Assembly (NCBI RefSeq): GCF_000374185.1 | Contig: NZ_KB910518.1 | Span: 222,667-286,666 of the forward strand | Direction of reading: 5' to 3' | DNA: 64,000 nt | DNA from: Paenibacillus sp. HW567 | Lineage (GTDB): Bacteria > Bacillota > Bacilli > Paenibacillales > Paenibacillaceae | Part shown: piece after piece, positions 18,228 to 26,374 of the stretch | Layout: every line of letters begins with the position of its first letter | Numbering within the stretch: the first letter of the stretch is position 1 | The notes under the pieces: generated by a model | The model's input: only the letters and a program-made list of their open reading frames with translations | What the model was told of the DNA's origin: nothing | The model's database searches: none | Position numbers and translations under genes: made by a program

Positions 18228-18286
18228 AGCCTATGGAAGCTTGGATATGAAGGGGAGCACTACCCCTGTACAAGCTTCTATAGGCT
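18228..18286 (+). terminator. Hairpin at the operon end
   Basis: Arms AGCCTATGGAAGCTTG and CAAGCTTCTATAGGCT (one mismatch) with an inner GGGG/CCCC stem. The right arm continues into a short tandem repeat (GGCTTCTAT) and a T/A-rich tract. Probable terminator, although the T run is weak. Confidence 0.6.
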
Positions 18287-18325
18287 TCTATGGGCTTCTA
18301 TGGGCTTATAAATTTATGCTATAGT

Positions 18326-18458
18326 GTAGACATCCATGCCGCTCTTTCGCGGCACTTCAGACGATGAAATTTCATAGAAGACCCTCAATTTGGCTTCGCC
18401 AAATTCGAGGCTTCCATAACAATGTCCTCTGTTCGGACATCGTTATTTCAGGATAGAT
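18326..18458 (+). repeat. Dispersed structured repeat A, copy 2
   Basis: 133 bp with four consecutive structures: GCCGC-TCTTTC-GCGGC, palindrome ATGAAATTTCAT, AATTTGGC-TTC-GCCAAATT, and ATGTCC-TCTGTTC-GGACAT. Copy 1 (5994-6110) is shorter. It lies 50 bases upstream of a histidine kinase gene, so it could form part of its leader. Confidence 0.85.
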
Positions 18459-18507
18459 AAATCCTATTATGGGTTAAAACTCCAACTTCAGTAAGAGGGT
18501 ATAGATC

Positions 18508-19659
18508 ATGAAGGACCTGTACACAGTGGATAGTAGAATGGTTGTGCAAAAAATCATCAAAGGGTTCTCTATGTTTTCCATATTCACCACCATTCTTGGA
18601 AAGTACTCTGAGGATTCTCAAGCAATTGTATTTCTATCCCTTGTTGCTGTATTATTGCTCGGAAATGATTTTATCAGAGGCAAGTTTCAGAATCAGTCTA
18701 AGGTGCTGTGGTATGTATCTTTTATCGTCGCCAATATTTTAGCTGGTTTTTTGCTGTTTAAGGTTTACTGCATAGGCTCACAAATTTACATTATTATTTT
18801 ACTTGTTGAAATCATTGTGAGCACAAAAAAAATTCCTATGTATGTATTATGCTTACACTTTGCTATTTTTACGGTTTCGCTGATAGCAGATCATACTACA
18901 CTTAAGGATATTTTGTCTTCATACTTAATAATTATCGCCATCGTCTACCTGTTCCGGAATGTATTGATTGAGAAAGCAAGAACCCAAGAACTAAATCAAG
19001 AATTACTCATTGCCAATACCACATTGCAGGAGTACTCGGATAAGATTCAGGAGCTGACCATCTCCAAAGAAAGAACGAGGATCGCCCAAGAGCTTCACGA
19101 TTCGCTTGGACATTATCTGATAGCCTTAAATATGAATCTGGAATATGCCAGTACAATTGTGGATGTGGAGCCAGGTAAGGCAAAGTTAGCGCTGAACAAA
19201 TCTCATGAGCTTACCAAGGAGTGTATTATCGACCTTCGGAAAACGGTAGCTCTTCTGGCGGAGGATCAATCTTCTAAGAAACTTCTGCAGTCCCTTCATG
19301 AGATCTTTGATAACTTCCTTGAAACGAATAAAATTCAATTCGAACTGAATATGGATGTAGATATTGAATATGTGGATTCTGATATCAAAAATTGTATTTA
19401 CAAAACTGTGCAGGAGTCTATCACGAATGGCATTAAGCATGGGGAGGCCACACATTTCTCCATTGAAATTCATAAATTATCCGATCAAATCTCAGTGCTC
19501 ATTCATAATAATGGGGCAGCTTGTACGGAGATTATTAAGTCGAAGGGAATTCAAGGAATGGAAAAGAGGATCACAGCCCTGGGGGGAACGGTTGATTTTT
19601 GTTCAAGCATATCTTCAGGATTTAGAGTTGAGGCCAGTATTCCTAAAATTTTTTGTTGA
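18508..19659 (+). CDS. Sensor histidine kinase, LnrJ-like
   Basis: 383 residues. Five or so N-terminal membrane segments (about 20-150), a short coiled coil, then the HisKA_3 domain ERTRIAQELHDSLGHYLIAL with phospho-acceptor His197 and a HATPase domain ending in GIQGMEKRI and SGFRVEASIP. This is the NarL/DesK kinase class. The neighbours (NarL regulator, ABC ATPase, two ABC-2 permeases) reproduce the order of Bacillus lnrJKLMN, where the kinase senses linearmycins and similar polyenes. Ligand here unknown. Confidence 0.88.
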   Translation: MKDLYTVDSRMVVQKIIKGFSMFSIFTTILGKYSEDSQAIVFLSLVAVLLLGNDFIRGKFQNQSKVLWYVSFIVANILAGFLLFKVYCIGSQIYIIILLVEIIVSTKKIPMYVLCLHFAIFTVSLIADHTTLKDILSSYLIIIAIVYLFRNVLIEKARTQELNQELLIANTTLQEYSDKIQELTISKERTRIAQELHDSLGHYLIALNMNLEYASTIVDVEPGKAKLALNKSHELTKECIIDLRKTVALLAEDQSSKKLLQSLHEIFDNFLETNKIQFELNMDVDIEYVDSDIKNCIYKTVQESITNGIKHGEATHFSIEIHKLSDQISVLIHNNGAACTEIIKSKGIQGMEKRITALGGTVDFCSSISSGFRVEASIPKIFC

Positions 19660-19686
19660 TTTCGATGTTAAGAAGGAGGCACCTGT

Positions 19687-20334
19687 ATGGTGAAAATTAT
19701 TATAGTGGACGATCAGCAAATTGTCCGGGAAGGCTTGAAAATGATTCTTAGCCTTCACGAGGAGATCAATGTTATCGGAGAAGCATCCAATGGAGAAGAA
19801 GCATTGGAGCTTCTCAAATACACTTCCCCTGAGGTTGTTCTAATGGATATAAAAATGCCGGTAATGAACGGAATCGAAGCTACCAAATTAATGAAAGCCA
19901 AATACCCTGAGATCAAGGTTATCATTCTTACCACTTTTAATGACAGTGAGTATATTTTTACAGGCCTTAAGAATGGGGCAGATGGATATATTCTTAAAGA
20001 TTCGGGCTCCCAGGAGATTATTTATTCTATTAAAACCGCTTGTGAGGGGAACATCTTATTAAATCCCAAGATTACACGGGAAGTAGTAAACGCACTGAAT
20101 TCTGTGAAGCATACTGGTGCAGAGATCGCAAAAAATGAGCCGATTCTGCAGTTGCTTACGCCGCGTGAGCTTGAAGTTGCCAAGTGCATCATGGAAGGCA
20201 AAAGTAATAAAGAGATCAGCAGCGACTTATTTATTACGGAAGGCACTGTGAAAAATTATGTCTCGCGGATGCTGGAAAAACTTGAGCTGAAGAATAGAAC
20301 GGAATTAACCTTATGCCTGCAAAAATCACTGTAA
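19687..20334 (+). CDS. NarL/LuxR-type response regulator, LnrK-like
   Basis: 215 residues. Receiver domain starts MVKIIIVDDQQIVREGL, phospho-acceptor Asp54 in VLMDIKMP, then a LuxR helix-turn-helix (LTPRELEVAKCIMEGKSNKEI). AAGGAGG precedes the ATG. Partner of the kinase 27 bases upstream. It most likely activates the ABC genes that follow. Confidence 0.92.
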   Translation: MVKIIIVDDQQIVREGLKMILSLHEEINVIGEASNGEEALELLKYTSPEVVLMDIKMPVMNGIEATKLMKAKYPEIKVIILTTFNDSEYIFTGLKNGADGYILKDSGSQEIIYSIKTACEGNILLNPKITREVVNALNSVKHTGAEIAKNEPILQLLTPRELEVAKCIMEGKSNKEISSDLFITEGTVKNYVSRMLEKLELKNRTELTLCLQKSL

Positions 20335-20385
20335 TTCTCCCCTCATATAATTTATCTCCTCAACTACAGCAATCTCGCTTACGCT

Positions 20386-20446
20386 ATGCCGTCCCGACAG
20401 TCAGTCTGTTGCACAGACTACAGACTCCGGGCGGCATATTTTTTTT
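20386..20446 (+). terminator. Terminator between the two-component and ABC genes
   Basis: ATGCCGTCCCG pairs with CGGGCGGCAT, with an inner CAGTCTGT/ACAGACT stem, followed by eight T. The ABC genes therefore need their own promoter in 20450-20560. Confidence 0.88.
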
Positions 20447-20584
20447 GTCTCCATATGACTAAAGTAATTATCGAATTGATAACTAAAGTACTACTCAGAT
20501 TAAGTACTATAGTAAATTTTTTGAAAATGGATGTGGAGTTAGAATGAATTCAGAAACAAGAAATAAGCGAGGAGTGCTTTGCCG

Positions 20585-21517
20585 ATGCTTGAATTAACAA
20601 ATTTGACCAAAAAATATAATGATATCACTGTGGTTAATGATATTTCGTTGCATGTGAAGCGTGGGGAGATATTTGGTTTGTTAGGTCCTAATGGAGCCGG
20701 AAAGTCGACGACCGTATCTATGATCAGCACAGTTCTTACACCAACCAGCGGCAGTATAACCATTGATAACAAGTCCCTTAGGGAGAAACCTATGGATATT
20801 AAAAAAATCATGGGGATTGTGCCGCAGGATTTAGCGTTGTACCAAGCCTTAAGCGCCAAGGAGAATCTGGAGTTCTTCGGAAGCTTATATGGACTTACCG
20901 GGAAAAGACTTAAAGACAGAACCAACGAAGTATTGGAAATCATTGAATTACAGGATAAGAAAAATCAGGATGTGGCCGAGTTCTCGGGAGGGATGAAACG
21001 CCGGGTTAATATTGGAGTTGCGCTTATGAATGATCCCAAATTATTAATCCTGGATGAACCTACAGTAGGCATTGATCCTCAATCCCGAAATCATATCCTG
21101 GAGACGGTGAAAAAATTAAATCAAGACAGGGGTATGACGGTGATCTATACAAGTCACTACATGGAGGAGGTGGAGTACTTGTGCAAGAATGTTGCCATCA
21201 TTGATCACGGTTCCTTGATCGCGCGGGGAACAAAAGAAGAATTAAAACAAAGCCTGGCGGCATGTGACACGTTGACCGTGAATTACAGCGAAGCGAGTGA
21301 CGGCGCACTTGAGCAGCTAAACGGGATTCCCGGTATTTCCAAGGTAACTATAGAGGGGAATCAAATCAGTATGCTGGTCTCCACGAATGATAAGAATGTG
21401 ATTGAAATTGTAGATGAGATCAAAAAATTAGGAATTAGACTCACCAGCTTCAAATATGAGGAAGTAAACCTGGAAAGTATTTTTCTGCAGATAACAGGCA
21501 AGGCCTTAAGGGGGTAG
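20585..21517 (+). CDS. ABC transporter ATP-binding protein, LnrL-like
   Basis: 310 residues from the ATG at 20585; an upstream TTG is too close to the GGAG site. Walker A GPNGAGKST, signature FSGGMKRRVNIG, Walker B LLILDEPTVGIDP, H-loop YTSHYMEE. The C-terminal extension is typical of the DrrA/LnrL drug-export ATPases. Followed by two ABC-2 permeases. Likely role: export of, or resistance to, a membrane-active antibiotic. Confidence 0.92.
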   Translation: MLELTNLTKKYNDITVVNDISLHVKRGEIFGLLGPNGAGKSTTVSMISTVLTPTSGSITIDNKSLREKPMDIKKIMGIVPQDLALYQALSAKENLEFFGSLYGLTGKRLKDRTNEVLEIIELQDKKNQDVAEFSGGMKRRVNIGVALMNDPKLLILDEPTVGIDPQSRNHILETVKKLNQDRGMTVIYTSHYMEEVEYLCKNVAIIDHGSLIARGTKEELKQSLAACDTLTVNYSEASDGALEQLNGIPGISKVTIEGNQISMLVSTNDKNVIEIVDEIKKLGIRLTSFKYEEVNLESIFLQITGKALRG

Positions 21518-21532
21518 TGAGGGGGTGATATT

Positions 21533-22810
21533 TTGAGAAAGCTATTACGTTTATTTCTGTTGGATCTGCGGCTGCTAACTAAAAATAAAACATTTTATCT
21601 AAAGCTTATTCTGTTCCCATCCATTTTAATTCTCATTCTGGGTACGGTATTCAGTGATTCGAGTTCCCAAATCAAGACCTTTGATGTAGCTTTTTATAAT
21701 TCAGATAAAGGCATTGCTGATGGGGCGCATCTTGTTTCCTTGGGGAACGTCTTAAGAGACAACGTATTTAAACAAGAGGATCTGGAGAACATCATTCATT
21801 TAAAAGAAGCCTCCAGTTATGAGCAGGGCAAGCGGCTACTCCAAAACGGTCAAGCTGCAGTATTTGTATACGTACCGGAAAGCTTCACTAAAGCTGCAAT
21901 GAACAATGAAAAAACGAATATCGTCCTGATCGGTGACAACGACAAGCCTTTGGATAAAGAAATCGTTGCGACTATTCTGAATCGCTTCAATGCAAGTGTC
22001 AGGACAATGAATGTTGAACAAAGGACGATTCTTCAGACTATAGGCAGTAAAGGCGGTGCTCATCAAGACAGCATGGATAAGGTGATGAGCCAAATATCGG
22101 GCAATAAGGAGCTCAGCCTTAAAATACTAGAAGTGCCAACTAATAAATCAGCTATACCGATAGATGCCATGCAGTATTATTCGATCGCTATGGTAGTTAT
22201 GTTCTCCATTATGACGGCGTTTGTGCTGGTTCACAGCATAGTGGACGAGAAGCAGAACCATACCCTGTTTCGAATCCAATCAACACCTACATTAAATATA
22301 CAGTACGTGCTGGGCAAGCTTTTTGGGATTATTTTATCGGTGGTTATTCAAATGATCATTGTGATCATTATTAGCCGCGTGGTGTTCCAGATGAAATGGG
22401 GGAACCTTTTTGACCTCCTTGTGATTACAATTGTTTATGCTTTTGCCATTGGCAGCATTATTCTGCTATGGGGCTTTACTGCGAAAGACCATGTGACTGT
22501 TTCCAGCTTGGCTTCTCCTGTGCTGTACATTTTCAGCTTTTTGGGCGGGAGCTTTGTCAATAAAAGCGGTTTGCCGGACAGCCTGCGCGTCATTCAGGAG
22601 ATCATACCTAACGGTAAAGCTATAAATTCCTATTTAAAGGTATGCCAAGGGGTGGGCCTTGACGGCATGTATATGGATTTGTTGGAGCTTATAGGTATAG
22701 GACTGATATTTATTATCTTTAACATTATCGTATACAGTGGGAAAAGGTGGAATAAAAGTGCAATTTATAGTCATGGTAAAAAACCAGTTGAAACTGATGT
22801 TTCGAAATAG
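21533..22810 (+). CDS. ABC-2 type permease, LnrM-like
   Basis: 425 residues, start TTG at 21533 after GAGGGGGTGAT. One N-terminal membrane helix, a large extracytoplasmic domain (about 40-215), then five membrane segments with the ABC-2 motif DEKQNHTLFRIQSTP. Overlaps the next permease by 53 bases. Confidence 0.9.
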   Translation: MRKLLRLFLLDLRLLTKNKTFYLKLILFPSILILILGTVFSDSSSQIKTFDVAFYNSDKGIADGAHLVSLGNVLRDNVFKQEDLENIIHLKEASSYEQGKRLLQNGQAAVFVYVPESFTKAAMNNEKTNIVLIGDNDKPLDKEIVATILNRFNASVRTMNVEQRTILQTIGSKGGAHQDSMDKVMSQISGNKELSLKILEVPTNKSAIPIDAMQYYSIAMVVMFSIMTAFVLVHSIVDEKQNHTLFRIQSTPTLNIQYVLGKLFGIILSVVIQMIIVIIISRVVFQMKWGNLFDLLVITIVYAFAIGSIILLWGFTAKDHVTVSSLASPVLYIFSFLGGSFVNKSGLPDSLRVIQEIIPNGKAINSYLKVCQGVGLDGMYMDLLELIGIGLIFIIFNIIVYSGKRWNKSAIYSHGKKPVETDVSK

Positions 22811-23921
22811 GATCGCGGTTTTTGTATCCATCGCGGTTCCCTTAATCCTGACCTTTCTGTTTTCCTTCTCACAGGGGAGCAGTCAGGAAAGCTTATATGT
22901 AGCTGATGTGGACCATAGTGTGTATTCGAATCAACTCATGGAGATGATCCAGAAACACAACCAGGTAAAAATTGTGCATTCCGATGAAGCTACTATCAAA
23001 AAAAAGGTCGATGATCAGGATATTTCCTTTGGTTTGGTTGTGAATCAGGGGTTCAGCACTCATTTATTATCTGGGGAAGATCTGCCTATTTACTTTGTAC
23101 AAAATTATCAAAATGGCGAAGGGACTATTCTGGAAGAGATGATTACCAGTGAAGTAGGCACACTCCAAAAAGTAATTCACGACTCAAAAATCATCTCCAG
23201 CGGACTGAATGTAGACAGCTCAGAAATCACAACCAGCGTATTTAAAGGCATCAATGAGGCGTCGAATCTAACGATAGATGATCAAACATTAAGTAATGGA
23301 GAGAAGACCCATGACAATGCTACAGCGAGGTTAATCGGTTTTCTAGTCATGTTCATTTGGTTCGTTGTCATACAGGGATTGCGAACCTTAATTGATGAGA
23401 GAGAAAACAATACCTTTACCCGATTATTAAGCACACCCATTGATTATAAGAAGTATCTGCTGGCAAAAATGACGGCGACATATCTGTTTGGAGCTATTCA
23501 TGTTCTGGTCATTTTGGCTGCAGGCAAGTATTTGCTTAAGGTTAGTATCGCAGACAACGCGCTTGCGGTCGGAGTTCTATTCGCTGCCTATTTATTTGCC
23601 CTGACCAGTATCACTATGATTGTCATACCCTTTATGCGAAACCAGAAACAGTTTACGTCTTCTGCTTCAATAATCATAGCTGTAACCGGGATGGTCGGCG
23701 GCTCCTTTTTCTCTATGGAAATGGCTCCAAAGTTCATGCGGGTGATCTCCAAGTTCACTCCCGAATCGTGGGCTATCCAATCCTTATCATCCGTTATTTT
23801 TGACCGTCAGCCAATTACGTCGGAGTGGGTCCCGCTAGTTGTGTTTGCAGGGATTGGAATTGTAGGCTTCGCAGCCGGTCTCATATTTATGAACAGAGAG
23901 CTTAAGGCAATGAAGGGCTAA
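22758..23921 (+). CDS. ABC-2 type permease, LnrN-like
   Basis: 387 residues from the GTG at 22758 (AAGGTGG seven bases upstream), inside the 3' end of the previous gene. Same topology: one helix, extracytoplasmic domain, five C-terminal helices with DERENNTFTRLLSTP. The two permeases resemble each other and should form a heterodimer. Confidence 0.88.
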   Translation: MQFIVMVKNQLKLMFRNRIAVFVSIAVPLILTFLFSFSQGSSQESLYVADVDHSVYSNQLMEMIQKHNQVKIVHSDEATIKKKVDDQDISFGLVVNQGFSTHLLSGEDLPIYFVQNYQNGEGTILEEMITSEVGTLQKVIHDSKIISSGLNVDSSEITTSVFKGINEASNLTIDDQTLSNGEKTHDNATARLIGFLVMFIWFVVIQGLRTLIDERENNTFTRLLSTPIDYKKYLLAKMTATYLFGAIHVLVILAAGKYLLKVSIADNALAVGVLFAAYLFALTSITMIVIPFMRNQKQFTSSASIIIAVTGMVGGSFFSMEMAPKFMRVISKFTPESWAIQSLSSVIFDRQPITSEWVPLVVFAGIGIVGFAAGLIFMNRELKAMKG

Positions 23922-23935
23922 AGGATAATTAAAAT

Positions 23936-24136
23936 ATGAATCGGGAAGTGATTAGGTTGGGTATAGTGGAGCTAATTGGGTTTGTGGAACTGATTGTTGG
24001 AATTCTGATTAACGTATTTATTGGAACACTTGGGCAGGCCATCTTTAGAAAAGATGACAGAAAGTCCAGAGTTATATTAAGAGTCATCGGCGTTTTCCTT
24101 ATTATTAATGGGATTTCAAGAGCTTTTCATGTCTGA
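23936..24136 (+). CDS. Small membrane protein of unknown function
   Basis: 66 residues with two predicted membrane segments (about 10-35 and 46-62) separated by a basic loop RKDDRKSR. AAGGATA precedes the ATG, and the gene starts 15 bases after the second permease, so it is probably the last gene of the ABC operon. Not recognised. It might be an accessory or immunity-like subunit. Confidence 0.6.
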   Translation: MNREVIRLGIVELIGFVELIVGILINVFIGTLGQAIFRKDDRKSRVILRVIGVFLIINGISRAFHV

Positions 24137-24156
24137 TGAAGGTAACAAACAGCTCA

Positions 24157-24205
24157 AACAGCCCGCAAACCCTTGCTTTCCAAGCAGGAGGTTTACGGGC
24201 TGTTT
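24157..24205. terminator. Bidirectional hairpin between convergent genes
   Basis: CAAACAGCCCG...CGGGCTGTTTG with inner AAACC/GGTTT, between the convergent ABC operon and aldo/keto reductase gene. T tracts are short on both sides. Confidence 0.7.
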
Positions 24206-24222
24206 GCATACGGCGAGCTTGC

Positions 24223-25143
24223 TTACGGAAGCTTGTTGCCTGCTGCGCGGTAGATTTCATACCATTCTTCTCTGGAGAGGGTAATGTCCGAAGCTTTGGC
24301 TATATCGAGCAGGCGGGCGGTATTGGTGGTGCCCACAATCGGCTGCATTTTAGCGGGATGTCTAAGGAGCCAGGCGATGGCAATGGCGGTATCGGCAACA
24401 CCTTTTTCTCCGGCCAGACGTCCGATTACTTGATTCACTTCAGGGAACTTGTCGTTGCCCAGGAATACGCCTTCAAAAAAGCCGTACTGGAACGGGGACC
24501 ACGGCTGAATGGTCATGTCATGCAGGCGGCTGTACTCCAGAATGCCTCCATCATGCACAACCGAAGCGGAGTTGGTCATGTTGACGTTGAAGCCGGAATC
24601 AATCATGCCTGTAACCATTACGCTAAGCTGCAGTTGGTTGAAGATCAGCTTTTGTTTGACATTTTTTTTGAGCAGCTCGATTTGCAGCGGGTTGAGGTTG
24701 CTGACGCCGAAATGCTTGACCATGCCTTTTTGCTCCAGGTAATCAAAGGCCGCAGCAACTTCTTCCGGCTCCATTAAGGTGTCGGGACGATGCAGCAGAA
24801 GCACATCTACATAGTCGGTCTTGAGGCGTTTCAGGCTATTCTCTACTGAATTCACAATATGCTCCTTGGAAAAGTCGAAAAAGCCCTGCCGGATGCCGCA
24901 TTTGGTCTGAATCATCAATTGCTCGCGCATGCCGGAGCTGCTGGACAGAACGTCGCCAAATACCTCTTCGGCTTTGCCGGCAGCATATATATCTGCGTGG
25001 TCAAAAAAGTCGATCCCTGCCTCAAGCGCGCTGTGGATATGCACATCCGCCTCCTTGGGGGACAAGTCCGCAATCCGCATACAACCCAGTGAAATCTCAG
25101 CAACCTCGAGAGCGCCATTACCTGCGTTAATTCTTTTTACCAT
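24223..25143 (-). CDS. Aldo/keto reductase (YdhF-like)
   Basis: 306 residues. NADPH-dependent reductase fold with the catalytic Asp/Tyr region FFDHADIYAAGKAEEVFG, Lys in IQTKCG, and His in DVLLLHRPD. FGVSNLNPLQI and PIVGTTNTARL bind the cofactor. AAGGAGTG precedes the ATG. It is divergent from a MerR regulator, with a classic MerR operator in its own promoter, so it is probably induced by an electrophile or another MerR ligand. Confidence 0.92.
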   Translation of the reverse strand: MVKRINAGNGALEVAEISLGCMRIADLSPKEADVHIHSALEAGIDFFDHADIYAAGKAEEVFGDVLSSSSGMREQLMIQTKCGIRQGFFDFSKEHIVNSVENSLKRLKTDYVDVLLLHRPDTLMEPEEVAAAFDYLEQKGMVKHFGVSNLNPLQIELLKKNVKQKLIFNQLQLSVMVTGMIDSGFNVNMTNSASVVHDGGILEYSRLHDMTIQPWSPFQYGFFEGVFLGNDKFPEVNQVIGRLAGEKGVADTAIAIAWLLRHPAKMQPIVGTTNTARLLDIAKASDITLSREEWYEIYRAAGNKLP

Positions 25144-25179
25144 GAATGCTTCACTCCTTGAATGGAAGGTATGGTGTAA

Positions 25180-25210
25180 AGTGTAGACCTTAGAGTTAGG
25201 TGTAAGTCAA
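25180..25210 (-). promoter_or_regulatory. MerR-type promoter/operator of the aldo/keto reductase
   Basis: On the minus strand: TTGACT (25210-25205), 19-base spacer, TACACT (25185-25180). The overlong 19-base spacer carries the interrupted palindrome ACCT-N7-AGGT, the classic layout of MerR-activated promoters. Confidence 0.85.
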
Positions 25211-25309
25211 TAGATTTGTTGGCAGGCTTTTAATAGACTCGCAATGGTGTTAATTTAATGATACAACTATATGCCGGGACCTGAGCGGCGGAAGTGGAGT
25301 GGTAGCTAT

Positions 25310-25729
25310 ATGGGTTACAGCATCAAAACAATAGCACAAAAAAGCGGATTAAGCCAATATACACTGCGTTATTATGAAAGAGAGGGAGTCCTGCCTGTCG
25401 TAGCACGGGATGAGCATGGCAATCGTTGCTTTCATGACGAGGATCTGGAGCTGATCTCGCTGATCTGCTGCCTGAAGGACACCGGAATGCCGATTGTGGA
25501 AATCAAGCAATTTATCGCTTTATCCCGGGAAGGGGTGGAGACGCTATCGGATCAACGAAAGCTGCTTCAGGCGCACAAGCTGCAAATTGACGAGAAGATT
25601 AAATTCTATCAGAGCTTTGCGCAAAAAATTGAGCATAAGATCGCTTATTTCGCTTCATTGGAGAGGGAGTCCCAAGAGCAAAGTGCAGGTAAGCAGGCAA
25701 GGTCGCTGGCAGAACGGGGACAGGGATAA
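25310..25729 (+). CDS. MerR-family transcriptional regulator
   Basis: 139 residues from the ATG at 25310. Starts MGYSIKTIAQKSGLSQYTLR and continues YYEREGVLP, the MerR winged helix, followed by the dimerisation coiled coil (about 75-120). No conserved metal-binding Cys pair, so an organic ligand or redox cue is more likely. Divergent from the aldo/keto reductase whose promoter has the 19-bp spacer expected for MerR control. Confidence 0.9.
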   Translation: MGYSIKTIAQKSGLSQYTLRYYEREGVLPVVARDEHGNRCFHDEDLELISLICCLKDTGMPIVEIKQFIALSREGVETLSDQRKLLQAHKLQIDEKIKFYQSFAQKIEHKIAYFASLERESQEQSAGKQARSLAERGQG

Positions 25730-26374
25730 TGCAGCATTCTTGAAAATTTACGGTGTGATTATTATCGTTGATAATAAATAGGGGAAGAGAAAGGCTAATC
25801 TATGATTCTAGCCATAATTGAAGCATAAGCCAGATTGAATAAGGGAGTTTGCTAGAACTGGCATCAGCCCATCCCGTGTTTTGCTTGAGTTAGTACGGGC
25901 CTAAAGATGAAGGGTGCAGCAGAAAATAAGAAGAAGCGAGTAAAATAAGAGAGGGAAGATTCAGGAGTATAATCAAATGTTATGTTAGTTAATATAACAT
26001 ATATTTTGACTTTTCTTTGACAAACAACCTTTCTATATTGACGAAAGAGATCGTGATGTTATGATATAGGTAATTAAAGCAAAGCGCTTAAGAATTAGTG
26101 TTATATAATGTAACATACAATATTCTGAAGTGCGTGCTGATAAGATGGACTAACAGGATAAGCTCTTGTATAAGCTCAATAATTTGGTTTGAGCGTTTCG
26201 ACCAGGCGACCGTAAATTGCCCCAGGCTACAAGAGGTATAGGATAGGGATTGCTGTTCGCTGATCTGATCTGGCGGACAGGCGAATGCTTTCTGTCGTAT
26301 ACCTTTTGTGACCCGGGGTTTTTTGTTGTGTGCTGAAATCGGGAGAACAAATAATGAAGAAGAGGTGTGTATTT
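25730..26374 (+). promoter_or_regulatory. Regulatory region of the amidohydrolase operon
   Basis: No gene seen in about 640 bases. It holds a 22-bp near-palindrome (25978-25999, TGTTATGTTAG then TTAATATAACA), a related site TGTTATATAATGTAACA (26099-26115), and a promoter TTGACG-16-TATGAT (26038-26065) between them. This layout suggests a repressor, for example of the GntR type, binding both sites. The rest, including 26140-26330, shows nothing recognisable. Confidence 0.55.

Noticed and set aside
26082..26089. AAGCGCTT as a second cre box
   Set aside because: Only the inner eight bases match; the outer TG and CA positions of the cre consensus are missing.
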